Positions 16,448 to 24,242 of a stretch of 50,381 bases of DNA are shown here, piece by piece. The notes under the pieces were generated by a model, which saw only the letters and a list, made by a program, of their open reading frames with translations, had not been told where the DNA came from and did not search any database. Origin of the DNA: Gemmatimonadota bacterium (GTDB taxonomy: Bacteria > Gemmatimonadota > Gemmatimonadetes > Longimicrobiales > Gaopeijiaceae); the NCBI GenBank assembly GCA_022826005.1, contig JAJDVT010000089.1, positions 1-50,381 on the forward strand. The letters run 5' to 3'. A program made the position numbers and the translations under genes. Each line of letters starts with the position of its first letter. The first letter of the stretch is position 1.

Positions 16448-16830
16448 TCGTCGACAGCTCGGCGGTGCTCGCGATCCTGTTTGGCGAGGCGGACGCGCGG
16501 CGTCATGCCTCCGCGATCATGGCTGCGTACCCATGCCGCATGTCCGTCGCCAACGTACTCGAGGCCTCCATTGCCCTGGAGCGTCGGGGCGGTGCGACGG
16601 CTGCCCACGATCTCGATGCGCTGCTGGAGCGGGCGGAGATCGAGCTGGTGCCCGTCACGGTGGAACACCTGGAGGCGGCGCGCCGTGCGTGGCGCCGCTT
16701 TGGCAAGGGAAATCACCCGGCCGCCCTGACCTTCGGCGACTGCTTCGCGTACGCGCTCGCCAGGACGACAGGCGAGCCGCTCCTGTTCAAGGGCGGCGAT
16801 TTCTCTCAAACCGATATCGAAGCGGCGTGA
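16444..16830 (+). CDS. vapC: VapC-like PIN-domain ribonuclease toxin
   Basis: PIN-domain endoribonuclease, 128 residues, normal family length. Acidic metal-binding residues are all present: Asp4 (IVDSSA), Glu40 (VLEAS), Asp99 (FGDCFAYALA) and Asp119 (KGGDFSQTD), so the toxin looks intact. The GTG start overlaps the vapB stop as GTGA. Its own stop overlaps the GTG of the multicopper oxidase gene in the same way, giving a three-gene coupled cluster. Target RNA unknown; family members cut tRNA or rRNA. Confidence 0.9.
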   Translation: MIVDSSAVLAILFGEADARRHASAIMAAYPCRMSVANVLEASIALERRGGATAAHDLDALLERAEIELVPVTVEHLEAARRAWRRFGKGNHPAALTFGDCFAYALARTTGEPLLFKGGDFSQTDIEAA

Positions 16831-18530
16831 CCGTGCGACCGGCCCGGACCACCTCGGCTTCTTCGGCGCTGCAGTTGCTCGCTGCTGTGCTCGTTGTCCC
16901 CGCCACACCCGCGGCCCCCCAGGAGATGGACCACGCCGGCCACATGATGATGGGCGGCGGGTGGCGCATGCCGCCGATGGACCCGAACATGCCGATGATC
17001 CCGGGGCTGGAGATGGCGCTGCCGCCGGTCGAGCCGTTCCTCGCGGCGGCCGGCATCGACGTCATGACGCTCCCGGAGGCGCGGCCCGGCGAAGTCGTCC
17101 ACCTGGAGCCGGGCGACACCTTCGACGTCGAAGTCTCGATCGTGCGGCGTACCCTCAACGGCCACACTGCCGCGATGTACGGCTACAACGGCCAGTATCC
17201 CGGCCCCCTGATCGAGGCGCCGCAGGGCTCGACCGTCGTGGTGCGCGTCACCAACCGCATCGAGAGTCCCACCACCATCCACTGGCACGGCCTCCGCCTC
17301 GAGAACCGCTTCGACGGCGTCCCCGGGCTCACCCAGGACCCGATTCAAGTCGGCGAATCCTTCACCTACGAGCTCCGCGTCCCCGACGCCGGCATGTTCT
17401 GGTACCACCCGCACGTCCGCGAGGACGTCCAGCAGGACCTCGGCCTCTACGGCAACCTCCGCGTCACCTCCCCCGACCCGGACTACTACGGCCCTGCCCA
17501 CCGCGACGAGCTGCTCGTCCTGGACGACATCCTCATGGACGACGCCGGCTTCATCCCGTGGGGGAAGGAGGCGCCGACCCACGCGCTGATGGGGCGTTTC
17601 GGCAACGTCATGCTCGTCAATGGCGTGACGGGACACGCGCTCGGCGCGCGCCCGGGCGAGGTCATCCGTTTCTTCGTGACCAACGTCGCCAACACCCGCA
17701 CCTACAACGTCACCTTCGGGAACGCGCGGGTGAAGCTGGTCGCGTCGGACGTGGGCCGCTTCGAGCGGGAGATGTGGGTGCAGAGCGTGGTGATCGCGCC
17801 GGCCGAGCGGTACGTCGTCGATGTCGTCTTCCCCGCGGCCGGGGAGGTGGCGATCGCCAACACGATCCAGGCCATCAACCATTTCCGCGGCGAGTTCTAC
17901 CCGCATGTGGACACGCTGGCGCTGGTCACCGTCGCCGGCCCGCCCCTCGACGACGAAGTCACCCGCGCCCACGCGACCCTGCGCACAAACGAAGCGGTCG
18001 TGGCGGAAGTCGCGGCGTTGCGCGCCCACGCGGGCCGCCCCGCCGATCACACCATCGAGGCCACCGTCCGCGTCCAGGGCCTCCCGCTCCCGATCGTCCG
18101 CTCCATGGAGATCGACACGCTGTACATCCCCCCAATCGAGTGGAACGACGCGATGCCGATGATGAACTGGCTGTCGGCGGGCACCCAGGTCACCTGGATC
18201 CTGCGCGACGCCGACACCGGCCGCGAAAACGAGGACATCCACTGGACATTTCGGCAGGGCGACCTCGTGAAGATCCGCGTCTTCAACTCCCCCGACTCGT
18301 TCCACCCCATGAACCACCCCATCCACGTCCACGGCCAGCGCTTCGTGGTCCTCGCCCGCGACGACACGCCCAACGACAACCTGGTCTGGAAGGACACGGC
18401 GATCGTGCCGGTCGGCTCAACGATGGACATCCTGGTGGAGATGTCGAATCCGGGCGACTGGATGCTGCACTGTCATATCGCCGAGCACCTCAGCGCGGGG
18501 ATGATGTTCCACTTTTCGGTGGAGGGTTAG
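16827..18530 (+). CDS. Multicopper oxidase
   Basis: Exported multicopper oxidase, about 567 residues, with a signal peptide (LQLLAAVLVVPATPAA). A Met/His-rich segment follows (MDHAGHMMMGGGWRMPPMDP), as in copper-tolerance oxidases. The type 1/2/3 copper ligands are complete: TIHWHGL, FWYHPHV, HPMNHPIHVHGQ and LHCHIAEHLSAGMM. The three-cupredoxin order is normal. Probable role: oxidation of Cu(I), organics or Mn in the periplasm. GTG at 16827 overlaps vapC's stop; a second GTG at 16833 is possible. Coupling of an oxidase to a VapC toxin is unusual. A GC hairpin at 18537-18550 follows the stop, without a T-run. Confidence 0.9.
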   Translation: MTVRPARTTSASSALQLLAAVLVVPATPAAPQEMDHAGHMMMGGGWRMPPMDPNMPMIPGLEMALPPVEPFLAAAGIDVMTLPEARPGEVVHLEPGDTFDVEVSIVRRTLNGHTAAMYGYNGQYPGPLIEAPQGSTVVVRVTNRIESPTTIHWHGLRLENRFDGVPGLTQDPIQVGESFTYELRVPDAGMFWYHPHVREDVQQDLGLYGNLRVTSPDPDYYGPAHRDELLVLDDILMDDAGFIPWGKEAPTHALMGRFGNVMLVNGVTGHALGARPGEVIRFFVTNVANTRTYNVTFGNARVKLVASDVGRFEREMWVQSVVIAPAERYVVDVVFPAAGEVAIANTIQAINHFRGEFYPHVDTLALVTVAGPPLDDEVTRAHATLRTNEAVVAEVAALRAHAGRPADHTIEATVRVQGLPLPIVRSMEIDTLYIPPIEWNDAMPMMNWLSAGTQVTWILRDADTGRENEDIHWTFRQGDLVKIRVFNSPDSFHPMNHPIHVHGQRFVVLARDDTPNDNLVWKDTAIVPVGSTMDILVEMSNPGDWMLHCHIAEHLSAGMMFHFSVEG

Positions 18531-18641
18531 GGGACCGGGCGCTCACGCCCCCCGAGTCCCGGAGACGGACCCGGCTACATGGTTGCGGTGCACTTCAAGA
18601 AGTTGTTATTGTAGCACCCCGCTTGAGTAAAGGAGTGACCA

Positions 18642-19151
18642 ATGAATGAGCAACTCCGCAAGGATGTCTGGGAGGCGATGCTGGATACGGACAGGCTCGA
18701 ACGGTATTACGGGCGACGGGCTGCCAAACTGGCACGTTGGGAGACCGCGGTAACGGGAGTCACCTGCGCCTTCGCCGTTGTCAGCGCCATTCTCCTCACG
18801 GTCGTGGGCAATACCCGGTTGGCGGCTGTGGCGATCGTGGTCACGGCTCTCGTCAGCCTTGTCCCTCTGCTGTCCCGGCTGGGGGAACGGGTCCTTTCGG
18901 CCGCCTACTGCCAGAAGAGGCTCGGCGACCTGTCGATCGAGTGGTCCGCGCTCTGGCAGGAAGTGGAGGAGCTTCCGACCGATGAGCTCAGGTCACGCTG
19001 GCGGTCCCTGGCGCAACGCCTGAACGAGGCCACCGCTCACAAGGCTACCGAAGCTATTGACGACAGATTGCTTGTATTGACAGAAACGGAATCTGATGAG
19101 TATTGGACCGACGAAGCCGCCCCCACAACCAGGACCATCGCGCCCGCCTGA
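18642..19151 (+). CDS. Two-TM SLATT-like membrane protein
   Basis: A 169-residue protein: a charged N-terminal helix (EQLRKDVWEAMLDTDRLERYY), two adjacent membrane helices at about residues 33-55 and 59-78 with a short turn (VGNTRL), then cytosolic helices rich in Glu, Leu and Arg. This plan resembles SLATT/DUF4231-type 2TM proteins, described as putative pore-forming effectors in nucleotide-signalling conflict systems. No SMODS nucleotidyltransferase or SLOG sensor is next to it, so function is not shown. The start has a good ribosome site (AGGAG) six bases before ATG. A possible promoter is TTGCGG (18583) with TATTGT (18607). Its end overlaps a proline-rich micro-ORF. Confidence 0.7.
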   Translation: MNEQLRKDVWEAMLDTDRLERYYGRRAAKLARWETAVTGVTCAFAVVSAILLTVVGNTRLAAVAIVVTALVSLVPLLSRLGERVLSAAYCQKRLGDLSIEWSALWQEVEELPTDELRSRWRSLAQRLNEATAHKATEAIDDRLLVLTETESDEYWTDEAAPTTRTIAPA

Positions 19152-19248
19152 GCAGACACCACCCCCCGGTCGAATGCAGCCTCCGGGGTGGCCACCAAGA
19201 AAGACACCTCCCCCGCCACCCCCTCCAACGCCCAGGAAGAAGTCCTGA
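19096..19248 (+). CDS. Proline-rich 50-residue micro-ORF overlapping the SLATT-like gene
   Basis: ATG at 19096 in a different frame opens a 50-codon frame ending TGA at 19248. It overlaps the SLATT-like gene's last 56 bases and continues 97 bases past it. About half the residues are Pro, punctuated by basic and Gly residues (IGPTKPPPQPGPSRPPEQ; ending RKKS), with a run of seven prolines near the end. The part beyond the overlap has no other explanation. The ribosome site is weak, so translation could be coupled to the upstream gene. It could act as a partner or scaffold of the membrane protein. Reality as a gene is moderate; conservation would settle it. Confidence 0.5.
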   Translation: MSIGPTKPPPQPGPSRPPEQTPPPGRMQPPGWPPRKTPPPPPPPTPRKKS

Positions 19249-19305
19249 GATCGCGTGCCGAGGCCGCTCACATGGGGTCTTCACGGACCCCTATTCAGGA
19301 ACGCT

Positions 19306-19707
19306 TCAGGTATCCCCGGAGGGCTCCCAGCCCTTCTTCTTGAGGGCGTAGACGATCACCGCGATCAACAGCAGCGTGAACGAGCCCTTGATCAGAAGGG
19401 GCGAAAGCACCCACCACCACGACCAGTCGATGTGACCGGTCAGCTTCAGCCAGATGAACATCAGGCCGAGCGTCGAGGTAAAGCCTGGGAACTTGCCGAT
19501 TCTCAAGGACTTGAGATGGCGTTCAATGGGGTCGCGGGCCGGACGTTTGCGGCTTTCCCGGGAGTTGGCGGAACCGTTGGCGTCCGTGCAGTCGGCGGAA
19601 TCACCGTCGGCAGCGAAATCACCGTCGTCGGTGGAATCAGGGGCGTCGGCGGCGTCAGCGGCGTCAGCGGCGTCAGCGGCGTCAGTGGAGTTGTTGGCGT
19701 CGGGCAT
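19306..19707 (-). CDS. Small membrane protein with Asp/Ala repeats and C-terminal two-TM WWW motif
   Basis: A 133-residue protein. The N-terminal third is acidic low complexity (DAADAADAADAAD then more Asp/Ser/Ala) encoded by 9-bp tandem repeats. A basic linker follows, then two membrane helices: FTSTLGLMFIWLKLTGHI and WWWVLSPLLIKGSFTLLLIA. The DWSWWWVLSP motif resembles the transmembrane Fragile-X-F protein family seen in bacteria and phages; role unknown. The start at 19707 is chosen for a strong ribosome site, GGAGG five bases upstream, over the upstream in-frame ATG. It converges on the SLATT-like/proline-rich pair. Confidence 0.7.
   Translation of the reverse strand: MPDANNSTDAADAADAADAADAPDSTDDGDFAADGDSADCTDANGSANSRESRKRPARDPIERHLKSLRIGKFPGFTSTLGLMFIWLKLTGHIDWSWWWVLSPLLIKGSFTLLLIAVIVYALKKKGWEPSGDT
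19645..19689. repeat. 9-bp tandem repeat coding Asp-Ala-Ala
   Basis: Five 9-bp units of GTCAGCGGC (two with one or more changes) lie head to tail inside the small membrane protein gene. Length is a multiple of three, so expansion changes protein length without frameshift. Confidence 0.8.
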
Positions 19708-19936
19708 TGGGTCCTCCGGCTTGCTCTTTCGGGCCTGCGGCGCGTTGGCGGCCTGTTTGGGTCGGGTCCATCTCCATAATACGAATGAGCGGCGGAGAAT
19801 CTTCAAGTGGTTCGTATTCATGGGGGTGATTAGGGGTCGACGGGCCGAGAATCGGCCGGTTCGTCCGGATAGCTCAGGATCGTTGAAATACGTGCGATGG
19901 ACGTTCAGATTTCAAGGAACATCGAAGATCGGATTC

Positions 19937-21640
19937 ATGGTGAAGCCGAAGCCGAGGGACCAGCACACCGCCGGACAGGCCGCGGGACTTCTTGTGGCTG
20001 TCCTCGCGCGCCCCGCGCATGCCGCCGCGCCCGTCGCCGGACTGCTCGCGGCCGCCATCGTGGGGACCGCGCCACCCGCCGCAGCCCAGGAGCCGCCATA
20101 CAGCGTGGCGCTGATCAACCCGGAAGTGGTCTGCCACGTCGCGCCGGCGCATTCGGCGCGTGCGGCGGAGGTGCTCAAGGTCAAGGGTGGGGGCTGGGGT
20201 GGGGAGATCCGGGTCCAGCGGACCGAGACCGACGGGCGGGGCGAGACCTGGATCCACGTTGCAGCCGGGTACACCGATCGTCCGTGGGTGCGCGAGGGGT
20301 GCTGGGTGCCGCAATCGATGGTCGTTTCGACCGAGGGGGCCGGTCACCTGCGGGAGTTGGCCGACCGCCTGGTTTCCGCGGACGCGCTGCCTCCGTTCGA
20401 GCACCTGCTGGCCGTGCACAACCTGTTCGTACATGACCGGTACCGGGAGCAGGTGGAGGAGTCCGCTGTCCTCCGGCAACTGCGCACGGCCCTCGTGGCG
20501 AAGGCGGTGGAGGCGGCTCAGGCGCCGGTGCGGTTCCTTTATCGCCCGGTTGATCTCGACCCGCGGATCATCATATGGATCGAGTCGCTCGGAGACGGGG
20601 TGCGGTATTCGGAAAGCAGGTCCGGGTGGGGGACGTGGACGGTGAGCGCGGAGGCGCCTGCGGTGGACGTGGAGCCGGGTGAAAGGGAGCGGGAGCAGGT
20701 CGAGCCGGCGCCGCCTACCGAGGGCAGGGAGCTGGCGGTCATCGCCCCCGACGTGGCGTGCCGCATCCGACCGTCGCGGGCAGCCTCCGGCCCAGCGGTG
20801 CTTCGATTGGACCTCCACTTCCGGACCGACCGGGCGGACACCGTCGCGGCCGGCGAGGCGTGGGTCTTCTACCCGCCGGGGGATTGCTGGGTCGCGGCCG
20901 CGCACACCGCTCCTGGCCACACCGACGAACATGTCCTGACGATCGTCGACCGTTTCCTGACCTCCGGCGAGGGGTGGTCCACAGGGAATCACCTCGAACT
21001 GCTGACGGTGCTGTCGGTGAGCGGCCGCGGGCACCGGGACGCGGTCGAAGGGTCGGCGGCGCTGGGACTCCGGCGGCTGGAACTGCTCCGCCGGGTGCTG
21101 GGCGAGTACTGGACCCGGGAGGCCGATGCGGTGACGCTGGCGTGGATCGGGGCGCTCGGGAACGAGATCGCGTACACCGGCGAGGGCAGCGCCTGGACCG
21201 TGAGCGACGAGGCGTATCTTGCCCTTTACGCGAAGCACCGGGAGGACCCGTTCGCCGAGGAGATCCTGTGGAAGTACGCGAGCGAGTCGGATGCGTACTC
21301 CTGCGAGGGTGATCCCAATTGCGATATGGAGCAGGCCGTCAACAGGAGGCTGGCCAGGTATTGGACCGACTATCCCAACGGCCGTCACATCGCCGAGGCT
21401 GTGGAATCGGGGCGGACGGTGATCGGCTACGGCCTCGAGCAATGCAGCGCCGCGCGCGCGGCCGGGCCGGACTCGCGGGAGGCGAGAAACTGGCAATGGT
21501 ACAGGTGGGACCTGAGGGGCCCGGGAATCGTGCGGGCGTTGCGCGCGTCGCTGGAGGAGGTGAGCGAAACGTACAAGGCGCCGCTGATCGCGAGGCTGGA
21601 GGAGTTGGAGGAGTGTGCGGCGGAAGTGAAAGCGCCATAA
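19937..21640 (+). CDS. Secreted protein with duplicated SH3-like modules, function unknown
   Basis: Exported protein of about 567 residues. A long N-region leads to hydrophobic stretches ending APPAAAQEP. Two copies of a Cys-containing module follow: one near residues 55-130 (INPEVVCHVAP ... EGCWVPQSM) and one near 260-330 (IAPDVACRIRPS ... PGDCWVAAAH), each followed by a helical hairpin region. A third part has more cysteines (SCEGDPNCDMEQAVNRRLARYWTDYP). The paired Cys in each module could form a disulphide. ATG at 19937 is the only start giving a signal sequence. No named domain recognised; likely periplasmic. Confidence 0.7.
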   Translation: MVKPKPRDQHTAGQAAGLLVAVLARPAHAAAPVAGLLAAAIVGTAPPAAAQEPPYSVALINPEVVCHVAPAHSARAAEVLKVKGGGWGGEIRVQRTETDGRGETWIHVAAGYTDRPWVREGCWVPQSMVVSTEGAGHLRELADRLVSADALPPFEHLLAVHNLFVHDRYREQVEESAVLRQLRTALVAKAVEAAQAPVRFLYRPVDLDPRIIIWIESLGDGVRYSESRSGWGTWTVSAEAPAVDVEPGEREREQVEPAPPTEGRELAVIAPDVACRIRPSRAASGPAVLRLDLHFRTDRADTVAAGEAWVFYPPGDCWVAAAHTAPGHTDEHVLTIVDRFLTSGEGWSTGNHLELLTVLSVSGRGHRDAVEGSAALGLRRLELLRRVLGEYWTREADAVTLAWIGALGNEIAYTGEGSAWTVSDEAYLALYAKHREDPFAEEILWKYASESDAYSCEGDPNCDMEQAVNRRLARYWTDYPNGRHIAEAVESGRTVIGYGLEQCSAARAAGPDSREARNWQWYRWDLRGPGIVRALRASLEEVSETYKAPLIARLEELEECAAEVKAP

Positions 21641-21667
21641 CCGACGGATAAATAGATCGTTGGACTT

Positions 21668-21682
21668 GATTACGTCATAATC
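21668..21682 (+). promoter_or_regulatory. Palindrome upstream of second hipB
   Basis: GATTA (21668-21672) and TAATC (21678-21682) form a perfect inverted repeat with a five-base spacer, about 90 bases before the antitoxin ATG, in a locally AT-rich patch. A candidate autoregulatory operator; assigned by position only. Confidence 0.4.
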
Positions 21683-21773
21683 GGCGCATAAATTCAATCC
21701 GTATTCCGGTTTCCTCTGGACCAATCCCCCGTTCCCTCGGGATGGCACACCCCCCGCAGGTAGGCAACGAGCC

Positions 21774-22097
21774 ATGAGAGCGATCGTCGCCACGAGCCGA
21801 ACCCCGGATGTCCTTCGTGAAGTGGGTGCCCGGCTGAAGGCGCTTCGTCTTCAGCAGAACCTGCGGGTGAAGGACCTGGCCGCCGACGCCGGAGTGAGCC
21901 CTCGTACCATCGACCGGCTGGAGGCCGGGCGGAATATCGGCACCGAGAACCTGGTGCGGGTGATGCGGGGGCTTGGCCGGTTGCAGGCGTTCGAGGCGTT
22001 CATCCCGGTGCCCGAGGTGTCGCCCTACGATGTCGAAAGGCTGAAGGGGAAGGTTCGGCGGCGGGCCAGCAGCCCGCGGACGGACCGCCAGCAGTGA
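21774..22097 (+). CDS. hipB: HipB-like XRE-family antitoxin (module 2)
   Basis: Antitoxin of 107 residues with a helix-turn-helix at about residues 12-70 (LREVGARLKALRLQQNLRVK, LAADAGVSPRTIDRLEAGR, LVRVMRGLGRL), then a Pro-containing tail (FIPVPEVSPYDVERLKG) and a basic end, typical of the type of HipB partner found with two-domain HipA kinases. ATG start; stop overlaps hipA GTG as GTGA. The partner kinase is truncated (see next). Confidence 0.85.
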   Translation: MRAIVATSRTPDVLREVGARLKALRLQQNLRVKDLAADAGVSPRTIDRLEAGRNIGTENLVRVMRGLGRLQAFEAFIPVPEVSPYDVERLKGKVRRRASSPRTDRQQ

Positions 22098-23182
22098 CCG
22101 TGGCCGATGACGTAAGAGCGCGGGTCGGGCTTTGGGGACACGAGGTCGGCATGCTGCGGGAGGAGGCGGACGGGAAGGTCACCTTCGAGTACGACCCGGG
22201 ATTCCGCACGTCGGGGCTCGAGATCTCGCCGATCCGCCTTCCGGCCGGCCGGCGGGGGCCGGTCACCTTCCCGGAACTTGCCCGCAAACCGGCGTTTCTC
22301 GGCCTGCCCGGCGTCTTCGCGGATGCCCTGCCGGACCAGTTCGGCAACTCCGTCATCCGGCGCTATTTCGAGGAGCGGGGTCGGCCGGCCGACGCCATGT
22401 CGCCACTGCAGAGGCTCCTGTACATCGGCGGCCGGGCGATGGGGGCGCTGGAGTTCCATCCCGCATTGGATCCGGGAGGGGACACCGAGGAGGCGCTTGC
22501 GGTCCGGGACCTCGTCGACCAGGCCCGCAGGGTCATCGAAGGGGACGTGTCGGTGGCGGTGCCGGAGATCATGCAGGTCGGCGGCAGCGCGGGAGGGGCC
22601 CGGCCGAAGGCGCTGATCCTCTGGGACCGGAGCACGAACAGGGTGCGCTCCGGGTTCGCGCGCCCCGAGCCCGGTGAGGAGCCCTGGCTGATCAAGTTCG
22701 ACGGGGTGACGGCGGACGCAGCGGGGCAGGGGATGCGCCGTGCCCGCAGTCCGGGCCCGTGGGGGAGGATCGAGTACGCCTATTCGCGGATGGCGAAGGA
22801 AGCCGGGATCGACATGCCCGAGACGCACCTCCTTCGTGATGGGGCGCTTGCGCACTTCATGGTCAGGCGGTTCGACCGGGTGTTCGACGACGCCACGGGA
22901 ACCTTCGCCCGGCTTCACTACCACAGCCTGGGAGGGCTCCAGCACATCGACTTCAACGATCAGTACGTGTTCAGCTACGAGGGCTTCTTCGACACCATCC
23001 GCGCCATCGGCCTCGGCCAGCGCTCGGTGAACGAGGCGTTCCGGCGCATGGTTTTCCACGTGGCCACCGTCAACTTCGACGACCACGTCAAGAACTTCGG
23101 CTTCCTGATGAACCCGGCGGGCCGCTGGCGCCTCGCGCCCGCATTCGACGTGACCTACGCTCGACGCACCGCTCCCCGATGA
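22094..23182 (+). CDS. hipA: HipA-like kinase truncated at the C-terminus (module 2)
   Basis: HipA family kinase, 362 residues, against roughly 410-440 usual. The N-subdomain (GLWGHEVGMLREEADGKVTF; ALPDQFGNSVI), P-loop block (GGSAGGARPKALI), ATP Lys (EPWLIKFDG) and catalytic loop (NFDDHVKNFGF) are present. Asp329, His331, Asn334 and Asp352 match the E. coli catalytic and metal residues, so unlike module 1 the site is intact. The frame ends abruptly at FDVTYA followed by RRTAPR, just where the C-terminal helical lobe should continue. The DNA from 23160 instead encodes the tail of a DUF4143 ATPase in another frame, so a deletion joined two genes. Probably non-functional, or an unusual short form. 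Confidence 0.8.
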   Translation: MTVADDVRARVGLWGHEVGMLREEADGKVTFEYDPGFRTSGLEISPIRLPAGRRGPVTFPELARKPAFLGLPGVFADALPDQFGNSVIRRYFEERGRPADAMSPLQRLLYIGGRAMGALEFHPALDPGGDTEEALAVRDLVDQARRVIEGDVSVAVPEIMQVGGSAGGARPKALILWDRSTNRVRSGFARPEPGEEPWLIKFDGVTADAAGQGMRRARSPGPWGRIEYAYSRMAKEAGIDMPETHLLRDGALAHFMVRRFDRVFDDATGTFARLHYHSLGGLQHIDFNDQYVFSYEGFFDTIRAIGLGQRSVNEAFRRMVFHVATVNFDDHVKNFGFLMNPAGRWRLAPAFDVTYARRTAPR

Positions 23183-23510
23183 GCGCGGTATCCTGCTCGA
23201 GCACTTTGTCGCCTGCGAACTGCACCGCCGCCTGCGGACGCTGTGGCCGGAGGCTGCGCTCTTCCACTACCGCACCCGGTCCGGCGCCGAGGTGGACTGC
23301 GTGCTCGAGGTGGGACGCGACCTCTGGGGAATCGAGGTCAAGGCGGGCCATCGCGTAACGCGGAGCATGCTCCGGGGCCTGGCGTCCCTCACGGCGCGCA
23401 GCGACCGTGTCCGGCGGCGGATCGTGATCTTCCAGGGTGAGCGGCGGCAACTGCTCGACGGCGTCGAGGTGCTGCCGCTGGCGGACTTCCTGGAGGAGCT
23501 GCCCGGGTAG
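23160..23510 (+). pseudogene. C-terminal remnant of an AAA+/DUF4143 ATPase
   Basis: Read from 23160 in the frame ending TAG at 23510, this encodes LDAPLPDERGILLEHFVACE, then FHYRTRSGAEVDCVLE and WGIEVKAG, the nuclease-like DUF4143 C-terminal domain of a large family of ATPases usually about 400 residues long. The ATPase half and the middle are absent. The 5' junction falls inside the hipA coding region, within a few bases of 23157-23162. A GTG at 23292 could start the last 72 codons, but this is a gene relic, not an intact gene. Confidence 0.75.
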
Positions 23511-23615
23511 CCACGGCACCCCCGGAGTACGGCCGCCAGATCGGGGGCGACGCCAAGATCGGCATCAATCAGGCGCCACGAGACATGTTCAGCTCCTGAA
23601 CGAGGGATCACCGGA

Positions 23616-23633
23616 TGTAAAGTCGGGTTTACA
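23616..23633. promoter_or_regulatory. Inverted repeat TGTAAA-N6-TTTACA
   Basis: Perfect six-base arms with a six-base spacer in the non-coding gap after the DUF4143 relic and before the STAS gene; a further TGTA follows at 23637. It has the shape of a dimeric repressor site. The regulator is unknown. Apart from this and a promoter-like pair the gap 23511-23743 holds nothing recognised. Confidence 0.4.
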
Positions 23634-23682
23634 GAATGTAAGCTGGGGTTGTCAGCCCGGCGCATAGCCAACACCGCGCTGC

Positions 23683-23710
23683 TTGACACCGGTCCGCCAA
23701 GGCGTAGACT
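23683..23710 (+). promoter_or_regulatory. Sigma70-type promoter for the STAS gene
   Basis: TTGACA (23683-23688) and TAGACT (23705-23710) are 16 bases apart and lie about 35 bases before the STAS start. The -35 is a full consensus match; the -10 matches at four of six positions including the key TA and final T. Confidence 0.55.
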
Positions 23711-23743
23711 CAGGCGTGGACACTTCAAGGAGACGTGAGAACT

Positions 23744-24190
23744 GTGGATCTGCAAGTGAGTTGGAGCCGCGATACCGGAGTGCTGGTAGCGTCGTTGTCC
23801 GGCCGTGTCGACAGCAGCAACAGCGAGGCTTTCCACGAGGCCCTGAAGGAAGGGATGCCGGAGGGCGAACGCACTCTCGCGCTGGACTGCGGCCGGTTGA
23901 CATACATGAGCAGCGCGGGTCTTCGCATCCTGCTGGAGCTGGCCCGCAGGTTCCGGGGACCTGGCAAGGCGATGGGCCTGTGCGGACTCCCGGAGAGCAT
24001 CGATAGTGTCGTAAGGCTCAGCGGCTTCGACAAGATCATCCCGGTACATGAGTCAATCTCCGACGCTGTCGCGGCGATCTCCAGCAAGGTGGGCGCTGCC
24101 AAACCGCATGACGCCCCGGAGGAAGCGGACGTGGAAGAACCGGAGTCGAGTGGGGGTTTCCAATTCCGCCTCGGGAAGCGATCGATCTAG
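23744..24190 (+). CDS. STAS-domain anti-sigma factor antagonist-like protein
   Basis: STAS domain of the SpoIIAA/RsbV type at residues 1-110, about 148 residues in all. The signature YMSSAGLRILLEL places Ser57 at the position phosphorylated in SpoIIAA. An acidic tail (PEEADVEEPES) follows. It would act in a partner-switching cascade releasing a sigma factor, but no anti-sigma kinase or sigma gene is adjacent, so partners are elsewhere. GTG at 23744 is preferred because the AAGGAG ribosome site (23727-23732) lies only two bases before the alternative GTG at 23735. Confidence 0.85.
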   Translation: MDLQVSWSRDTGVLVASLSGRVDSSNSEAFHEALKEGMPEGERTLALDCGRLTYMSSAGLRILLELARRFRGPGKAMGLCGLPESIDSVVRLSGFDKIIPVHESISDAVAAISSKVGAAKPHDAPEEADVEEPESSGGFQFRLGKRSI

Positions 24191-24242
24191 CGGGGAAGCG
24201 CCCTCCGATCGACGACGATCCGGTTTTGAGGTCAGGAGGACA

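Noticed and set aside
18537-18550. GGGCG-CTCA-CGCCC hairpin as a terminator for the multicopper oxidase
   Set aside because: No T-run follows, so intrinsic termination is not supported; kept only as a remark.
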